9,684 nucleotides of DNA, from the NCBI GenBank assembly GCA_031430875.1, contig JANPCI010000030.1, positions 1 to 9,684 on the forward strand. Direction: 5' to 3'. Each line of letters opens with the position of its first letter. Positions within the stretch are counted from its first letter, which is position 1. The notes under the pieces were generated by a model that was not told the origin of the DNA, did not search any database, and was given only the letters and a program-made list of their open reading frames with translations. Shown here piece after piece: positions 5,568 through 9,684 of this stretch. Position numbers and translations under genes: made by a program. This DNA is from Sva-07 sp031430875. Its GTDB lineage: Bacteria > Actinomycetota > Acidimicrobiia > Acidimicrobiales > Ilumatobacteraceae.

Positions 5568-6890
5568 ATGAGGTCGGGGGGCACCATCTCGATCCTGTTC
5601 ACCGACATCGTAGGTTCGACGGATCTGCTGACGCGCCTTGGTGACGCCAAGTGGGAGGCCGTCCGCCGTCTCCACTTCACCTCGTTGCGTGAAGTGCTCA
5701 GCGAGCATTTCGGGATCGAGGTGAAGAACACCGGTGACGGGCTGATGGCCACGTTCCAAAGTGCCGTCGATGCAATTGAATGCTCGTTGGCCATACAGCA
5801 CCGCGTCCGACGTGACGCGAGCGCGGGTTCGCCCGTGACGATCAGGATCGGGCTCTCGACGGGCGAAGCCTTCAACGAGGGGGGCGACTGGTTCGGCTCG
5901 CCGGTCGTCGAGGCTGCCCGGCTCTGCGCCCTCGCCGCGCCGGGAACATCGTGGGCAACCTCGATCGTGCGTGTGCTCGCCGGGTCATCGAGCTCAGCGA
6001 CGTTCGACGACATTGGACCCACCCTGCTCAAGGGGTTCGAGCGACCCGTCGATGTGGTGGCAATCCAACCTGGCGCAGGGCGCGTCTCGTCGTTCTATGC
6101 CACCGTCGACGACCACGAACCGGTCTCGGATCGGCTCATCGGAAACCTCGACTTCTGGGAGTCGCTGCCGTCGATACAGCAGATGCAATCGACGATGGTC
6201 ACTGCGCTCGCCCCAATAGCGGGCGACCGGATCTGTGACATCGGGTGCGGGACCGGCACACAACTCATTCGTCTCGCCCGGGTCATCGGGCCAGATGGCC
6301 GAGCCGTGGGCGTCGAGCCGAGCAACCTGATGTGCGACGAGACCCGGCGCCGAGCGATCGATGCGGGTGTCGAGATCGACCTGATCAGTGCCGATGGGAG
6401 GCAGACGGGCCTTGCCGACAACGACTTCGACGGAGTCCGTATCGAGCGTGTCATCCAACACGCCGGCGACGCATCCGGGTTCCTCCGCGAAGCACTGCGA
6501 ATCGTGCGTCCTGGTGGCCGCATCGTTGTCGCCGACACCGACTGGGGCTCGTTGATGATCCATCCGGGCGACGGCTCGCTGGTGAACAGGTTGAAGAGTG
6601 CCCTCTTGGACAGACCGATGGGCGATCCCTTGGCGGGGAGGACGCTCCACGGGGCGATGCTCGATGCCGGTCTGGTCGACGTGGAGAGCCGCATCCACGC
6701 AATCTCTGCAGGTCGCGGCATCAAGGAAAGCATCGAGGCATTTCTCCCCGGACGTGTTTCCACGGGGGTTGGCACACAGACCGAACTCGAGGCATTCGCC
6801 GCCGAACACGCGGTCGCGATGGAGCGCGGCGACGGCGTCTATGCGTTCTGCATGTTCGTGGCCTGGGGTCGACGCCCCGACGATTCCTGA
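5568..6890 (+). CDS. Class III nucleotide cyclase domain fused to a SAM-dependent methyltransferase
   Basis: The 440-aa protein has two enzyme-type domains. Residues 6-167 are a class III adenylate/guanylate cyclase domain: FTDIVGSTDLL with metal-ligand D13, VKNTGDGLMATF with K53 (purine-selecting position) and metal-ligand D57, then GDWFGSPVVEAARL with D107 and transition-state R118. The transition-state Asn of classical cyclases, expected at about residue 114, is Val. The domain closes with GPTLLKGFERPVDVVAIQ. Residues 176-440 are a class I Rossmann methyltransferase: motif I DIGCGTGTQ (224-232), acidic strand end VGVEPSN, and the post-motif region LADNDFDGVRIERVIQH and EALRIVRPGGRIVVADTDW. 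The methyl acceptor is unknown. The start at 5568 is chosen because the cyclase domain begins at once and a -10 box lies 6 nt before it. The upstream extension to 5436 lies over vapC and is spurious. No transmembrane or sensor domain is seen, so I infer a cytosolic protein. Confidence 0.9.
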   Translation: MRSGGTISILFTDIVGSTDLLTRLGDAKWEAVRRLHFTSLREVLSEHFGIEVKNTGDGLMATFQSAVDAIECSLAIQHRVRRDASAGSPVTIRIGLSTGEAFNEGGDWFGSPVVEAARLCALAAPGTSWATSIVRVLAGSSSSATFDDIGPTLLKGFERPVDVVAIQPGAGRVSSFYATVDDHEPVSDRLIGNLDFWESLPSIQQMQSTMVTALAPIAGDRICDIGCGTGTQLIRLARVIGPDGRAVGVEPSNLMCDETRRRAIDAGVEIDLISADGRQTGLADNDFDGVRIERVIQHAGDASGFLREALRIVRPGGRIVVADTDWGSLMIHPGDGSLVNRLKSALLDRPMGDPLAGRTLHGAMLDAGLVDVESRIHAISAGRGIKESIEAFLPGRVSTGVGTQTELEAFAAEHAVAMERGDGVYAFCMFVAWGRRPDDS

Positions 6891-6893
6891 CGT

Positions 6894-6928
6894 AGCGTCC
6901 GGAGCCGCTGTCCAGCGGCCGTGACGCT
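6894..6928. terminator. Stem-loop between convergent genes, likely bidirectional terminator
   Basis: An outer stem AGCGTC (6894-6899) pairs with GACGCT (6923-6928). An inner stem CCGCT (6905-6909) pairs with AGCGG (6914-6918) around a GTCC loop, with a small internal loop between the two stems. It starts 3 bp after the stop of the cyclase fusion and ends 5 bp before the stop of the convergent SDR gene, exactly where a shared terminator is expected. There is no T-tract on either side, which is usual for GC-rich actinobacteria but lowers confidence. Confidence 0.5.
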
Positions 6929-6933
6929 CGTCG

Positions 6934-7596
6934 CTATGAAGTGAACTCGCCCGGGCCGACTACGGCTTCGCCGCGTTCGGCGGCCACGACGATTCGCTCG
7001 GCGACCACGCGCGGCGCCAGACCCTCGGGCATTTTCGGAGCGGCGCCGTCGAGCGGACGGGTCGCCAATCCTGTCTCGGTGTGTGGTGGGCGCGCATCGA
7101 TCACCTGAATCTTCGACCGGCGGAACTCGCGCCGCACCGACTCCATCGCTGCAGCAGCGGCCGCCTTCGACGCCGAGTAGGCGGCCATGCCGGGCATCGG
7201 GGTCTCGGCCACGACACCGGAGACGTTTATGAAGAATCCTTGCGACTCGGCGAGCGGCGCGGCCACTCGCTTGGCCAGCCACATCGGGCCGAGTGCGTTC
7301 GTCAGGAACAGCTCCTCCATGACCACGTCGTCGGTATCGACCAGATCACCGAACGCGACGATGCCCGCCGCCACGACCACCCCGTCCAGTCGACCGAAAC
7401 GATCGGCGCAATAGGTCACCAGTTCGTCACCCGCCGCGCTGTCACGCAGATCGATCTGCAGATCGGCCGGCTGGTTGCGGCCTACCCGCACCACTGTGGC
7501 CCCACGCTCGGTCAGCACGGCGGTGATCTCTCGGCCGAGCCCGCCGGTTGCCCCGACGACAGCAACGACAGCACCGGACAGGTCACGATCGGGCAT
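6934..7596 (-). CDS. Short-chain dehydrogenase/reductase (SDR)
   Basis: The 220-aa protein has the SDR Rossmann fold. The dinucleotide loop VVGATGGLGREI (G15, G18, G21) follows the first strand. R40, at the end of strand 2 (VVRVGRN), suggests NADP(H) preference. VVVAAGIVAFGD (A76-A77-G78) replaces the usual NNAG. The catalytic tetrad is complete: N100 (LTNALGP), S126 (INVSG), Y140 and K144 (AAYSASKAA). The substrate is unknown. At 220 aa it is slightly short of the usual 240-260, with a brief C-terminal substrate-binding part. It is the second gene of a minus-strand operon, 12 nt after the stop of the TIGR03085 gene, and has no promoter of its own that I can see. The stop is TAG at 6936-6934. 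Confidence 0.93.
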   Translation of the reverse strand: MPDRDLSGAVVAVVGATGGLGREITAVLTERGATVVRVGRNQPADLQIDLRDSAAGDELVTYCADRFGRLDGVVVAAGIVAFGDLVDTDDVVMEELFLTNALGPMWLAKRVAAPLAESQGFFINVSGVVAETPMPGMAAYSASKAAAAAAMESVRREFRRSKIQVIDARPPHTETGLATRPLDGAAPKMPEGLAPRVVAERIVVAAERGEAVVGPGEFTS

Positions 7597-7608
7597 GTGG
7601 CGTCGCTC

Positions 7609-8253
7609 TCAGATTCCGAACGACGCGTGCTGGACGATCTCGATCGATGTCTCGTCGCCGGACAGGGCGACCTGACTGTGCGCCTGGCGGCCGAAGACGA
7701 ACATGACGAGTTCACCGATGCCGCCGCTCACCGTCACCGACGGCTCAGCCTTCTTGGCGACGACGGACGGGTGACCGTCGGTCGGCTCCAGCACGATCCC
7801 GATCGTGGACGACTTCACCATCCGCTTGGCCATCTTCGACATCATCGACGCCAGTGTGTTCGCGAGGTCGGCGTCGAGCTCACGGGGATCCCACACGCCG
7901 CCGGCGCGGCGAACGTCCTCGTGATGCACGAAGAACTCGACGGTGTTGGCCGCCTTGTCGATCGCCGCGATCTTCGTCGGCGACCAGATCGGCGGGCCTG
8001 AGCGCACGGTGTCGATGAGGTCGTCCCACTCGCCGGCGGCGACCCCCGCCTGCACCTTGTCGGTGTGGCCGGCCGCCTTCGAGATCACGATGCCGACCGC
8101 AGCGTCGGGACGGCGTTCGCGCACCACCAGGTGGGCGGCGAGGTCGCGGGTGGTCCAGTCGCCGCAGAGGGTGGGGGCATCCGGGCCGACCTCGGTGAAG
8201 AGATCACAGAGCGCAGCACGCTCCTGTTGGGCGGGGTACGTGCCGGTAGTCAT
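7609..8253 (-). CDS. TIGR03085-family protein (DinB/MDMPI-like metal-binding fold)
   Basis: The 214-aa protein begins MTTGTYPAQQERAALCDLF and continues EVGPDAPTLCGDWTTRDLAAH, then LVVRERRPDAAVGI. I recognise this as the TIGR03085 family, which belongs with the DinB/mycothiol-dependent maleylpyruvate isomerase N-terminal helical-bundle proteins of Actinobacteria. The likely metal-ligand histidines of that fold are visible as H41 (DLAAHLVVRE) and H110/H111 (VEFFVHHEDVRRA). The C-terminal part (IGIVLEPTDGHPSVV..., VTVSGGIGELVMFVFGR) is the small beta-containing domain typical of the family. The biochemical function is not established. Mycothiol-dependent transfer is an inference from the fold only. 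The ATG at 8253 is preferred over upstream in-frame starts, which run into the divergent crotonase gene. It lies 6 nt from a -10 box. It leads an operon with the SDR gene. Confidence 0.9.
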   Translation of the reverse strand: MTTGTYPAQQERAALCDLFTEVGPDAPTLCGDWTTRDLAAHLVVRERRPDAAVGIVISKAAGHTDKVQAGVAAGEWDDLIDTVRSGPPIWSPTKIAAIDKAANTVEFFVHHEDVRRAGGVWDPRELDADLANTLASMMSKMAKRMVKSSTIGIVLEPTDGHPSVVAKKAEPSVTVSGGIGELVMFVFGRQAHSQVALSGDETSIEIVQHASFGI

Positions 8254-8275
8254 CGGGCAACGGTACCGTCGCGTC
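8254..8275. promoter_or_regulatory. Symmetric bidirectional promoter, two overlapping -10 boxes
   Basis: Only 22 bp separate the ATG of the minus-strand TIGR03085 gene (8253) from the ATG of the plus-strand crotonase (8276). At their centre is the perfect palindrome ACGGTACCGT (8260-8269). Read on +, TACCGT occupies 8264-8269 and is followed by 6 nt before ATG 8276. Read on -, TACCGT occupies 8265-8260 and is followed by 6 nt before ATG 8253. Both fit TANNNT and both predict leaderless messages. The two promoters share central bases, so RNA polymerase should be able to occupy only one orientation at a time. Confidence 0.6.
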
Positions 8276-9052
8276 ATGACGTACGAGCACCTGCTGGTCG
8301 ACCGCGACGGTGACATCACCACGATCACGTTGAACCGTCCCGAGAAGCGCAACGCCTTGGCGCTCGATGTGATGGTCGAGTTGACCGAGACATTGCAGGA
8401 GGTTGGCGCCACCGACGCGCTCGGCGTGATCCTCGCCGCGAACGGGCCGGTGTTCTCCGCCGGCCACAACTTCGGCGACATGGCCGACGCCAGCCTCGAC
8501 GACGCGCAACGGCTCTTCGAAGTGTGCACCTACATGATGGACACCGTGCAGGGGATCCCCCAGCCGGTGATCGCTCGGGTCCACGCGCTCGCCACGGCGG
8601 CCGGCTGTCAGCTGGTGGCGACGTGCGACCTCGCCATCGCCGCGGAGTCGGCGGGATTCGCGATCCCCGGCGGCAAGGGTGGGCTGTTCTGTCACACGCC
8701 GCTCGTGGCGGTGTCGCGCAACATCGGGCGCAAGCGGGCGCTCGAGATGGCGCTCACCGGCGATGTGATCGATGCGGCAACCGCGGCCGACTGGGGCCTG
8801 ATCAACCGGGCGGTGCCCGACGCCGAACTTGATGCGGCAGTCGCCGATCTGATCGGGCGGGCCACTCGTGGCAGTGCACTGTCGAAGTCGCTCGGCAAGC
8901 GAAGCTTCTACGCCCAAGCCGGCCTCGACCAGCCCGAGGCCTACGAGATCGCCATCGACGCCATGGCCGGCGCCGCAATGATCGCCGACGCCCAGGAAGG
9001 CTTCTCCGCCTTCCTCGAAAAGCGCCACCCCAACTTCACCCAACACCCCTGA
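8276..9052 (+). CDS. Enoyl-CoA hydratase/isomerase family protein, ECHDC3-like
   Basis: This 258-aa protein is a single crotonase domain of normal length. It starts MTYEHLLVDRDGDITTITLN with the family's NRPEKRNAL segment (20-28). The first oxyanion-hole loop is FSAGHNFGDM (60-69). The second is TAAGCQLVATCDLAIA (107-122). At the two catalytic glutamate positions of canonical enoyl-CoA hydratase it has Q112 and, in FAIPGGKGGLFC (128-139), a Gly. TAAGCQLVA, GLFC-x-TP and the C-terminal AFLEKRHP resemble the animal mitochondrial protein ECHDC3 as I remember it. Classical hydration by the Glu pair is therefore unlikely. The protein should still bind an acyl-CoA and stabilise an enolate, but the reaction is unknown. 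It is transcribed away from the TIGR03085-SDR operon from a shared promoter, suggesting linked expression. Its TGA is the first triplet of a 41-nt inverted repeat. Confidence 0.9.
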   Translation: MTYEHLLVDRDGDITTITLNRPEKRNALALDVMVELTETLQEVGATDALGVILAANGPVFSAGHNFGDMADASLDDAQRLFEVCTYMMDTVQGIPQPVIARVHALATAAGCQLVATCDLAIAAESAGFAIPGGKGGLFCHTPLVAVSRNIGRKRALEMALTGDVIDAATAADWGLINRAVPDAELDAAVADLIGRATRGSALSKSLGKRSFYAQAGLDQPEAYEIAIDAMAGAAMIADAQEGFSAFLEKRHPNFTQHP

Positions 9053-9090
9053 CCGTTACATCCGGGGTCAGACCCCAGATGTAACAGTCA
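9050..9090. repeat. 41-nt near-perfect inverted repeat spanning both stop codons (REP-like or terminator)
   Basis: Reading inward from both ends, the arms are TGAC/GTCA, then a C-A mismatch, GTTACATC/GATGTAAC, another C-A mismatch, and GGGGTC/GACCCC around a single central A. That is 18 paired positions and 2 symmetric mismatches per 20-nt arm. The outermost triplets are the TGA of the crotonase gene (9050-9052) and the TGA of the opposing sigma-like gene (9090-9088). The hairpin core GGGGTC-A-GACCCC is of a kind I associate with dispersed palindromic repeats in environmental bacterial genomes. No T-tract flanks it, so termination is possible but unproven. Only one copy is present in this window. 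Confidence 0.8.
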
Positions 9091-9684
9091 GGCGGCGATG
9101 GCGAGGGCAGTACGGACGTGCTCGACGGCGCGGTCACGGTGGTTGCGGATCGTTCGCGACGTCACGTTGCGTTCGCAGGCCACCATGCTCGGCGACTCCA
9201 CTTGGGCCAGGCGCCGCAGCAACTCGATGTCGCTTGTCGGCACACCTGCGCGTCGGGCGTCTCGAACGACGTCGGCGAGTTCCTCCAGCGCCGATGCCGG
9301 AGTGAGCTCGTACGCGTCCTCGTCGAAGCGGCCGGGTGAGCGGACCTCTTCGCCCGACGACTTCCGTCGAAGCGGGGCCCGGAACGTGGCGAACACAGCG
9401 TCGGAAATCAACGACGCCGCGATGTGGTGGCGGCGCTGCTCGGTGTTGAACGTTCGCAGTGCAAGCCACGCGGCCGGGACCACCAGTTCGATCGGATCGC
9501 TCGTTTCGTAGAAGTCGCGATGGGCGACCGCCTGGCTGATCAGGCCGGGCAGCAACCGTTGGATCACCAGGCGCCCGGCGAGTTCGTCGTGGCGGGCCAG
9601 TTCGACGAGCCGGAGCAGGATCACCTCGTCGGACCCCGCCGGCAAGACGCCACGCTGCGTCGCTCGGATGACGACGTCGAGGTC
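9088..9684 (-). CDS. HTH (sigma-70 region 4-like) protein, C-terminal part
   Basis: The frame is open from the window edge to TGA at 9090-9088, giving 198 residues. The true start is outside the window. A TTG at 9645 is in frame but the coding pattern continues past it (VVIRATQRGV). Much of the chain is helical (EVILLRLVELARHDELAGRL, VIQRLLPGLISQAV). The last 45 residues (SDIELLRRLAQVESPSMVAC, ERNVTSRTIRNHRDRAVEHV) look like a sigma-factor region-4 or LuxR-type helix-turn-helix. The recognition helix would be VTSRTIRNHRDRA. The middle (SSGEEVRSPGRFDEDAYEL) is polar and probably a linker. I infer a DNA-binding regulator or divergent sigma-like factor. I do not recognise a named family and cannot see whether a region 2 exists upstream. 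It converges on the crotonase gene with the 41-nt inverted repeat between them. Confidence 0.65.
   Translation of the reverse strand, partial: DLDVVIRATQRGVLPAGSDEVILLRLVELARHDELAGRLVIQRLLPGLISQAVAHRDFYETSDPIELVVPAAWLALRTFNTEQRRHHIAASLISDAVFATFRAPLRRKSSGEEVRSPGRFDEDAYELTPASALEELADVVRDARRAGVPTSDIELLRRLAQVESPSMVACERNVTSRTIRNHRDRAVEHVRTALAIAA

Noticed and set aside
1..9684. CRISPR arrays, riboswitches and rRNA
   Set aside because: No regularly spaced repeats, conserved aptamer cores or rRNA segments were seen on either strand.

Overview
The window is GC-rich throughout, with the strong third-position G/C bias of an actinobacterium. TIGR03085 is a family I know from mycothiol-using actinobacteria. 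Five genes have a TANNNT -10 box 6-7 nt before the ATG and no Shine-Dalgarno sequence, a leaderless style common in Actinobacteria. I infer an environmental actinobacterium, possibly Acidimicrobiia (Ilumatobacter-like). The genus cannot be fixed from this sequence alone.

Layout. (1) 1-533: the 3' end of a MazF/PemK-type toxin on + meets a short, apparently truncated PAS-domain ORF on - that runs antisense into it. (2) 775-3717: a secreted protein of about 980 aa, with a signal peptide, a large N-terminal beta-rich region, a PKD domain and a helical C-terminus. The C-terminal stub of an IS4-like DDE transposase (3718-4011) abuts its stop codon. (3) 4191-4262: tRNA-Lys(UUU), followed by a GNAT acetyltransferase and a complete vapBC toxin-antitoxin operon with two inverted repeats over its promoter and start. 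(4) 5568-6890: an unusual single-chain fusion of a class III nucleotide cyclase domain with a class I SAM methyltransferase domain. (5) 6894-8253: a minus-strand operon of a TIGR03085 protein followed by an SDR oxidoreductase. It is separated from the cyclase fusion by a stem-loop. (6) 8276-9052: an ECHDC3-like crotonase diverging from that operon. (7) 9088-9684: the C-terminal part of an HTH, sigma-like protein on -, running off the window edge.

The sequence architecture stands out more than the gene content. The crotonase and TIGR03085 genes diverge from one 10-bp palindrome that carries a TACCGT -10 box on each strand, each exactly 6 nt from its ATG. The crotonase and the sigma-like gene converge on a 41-nt near-perfect inverted repeat whose outermost triplets are the two genes' own stop codons. 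vapB has two tandem palindromes, one over the -10 box and one over the start codon. The 1-5.5 kb part, with two toxin-antitoxin loci, a transposase stub, a truncated PAS ORF and a tRNA, looks like accessory DNA. The 6.9-9.7 kb part looks like stable chromosomal metabolism.
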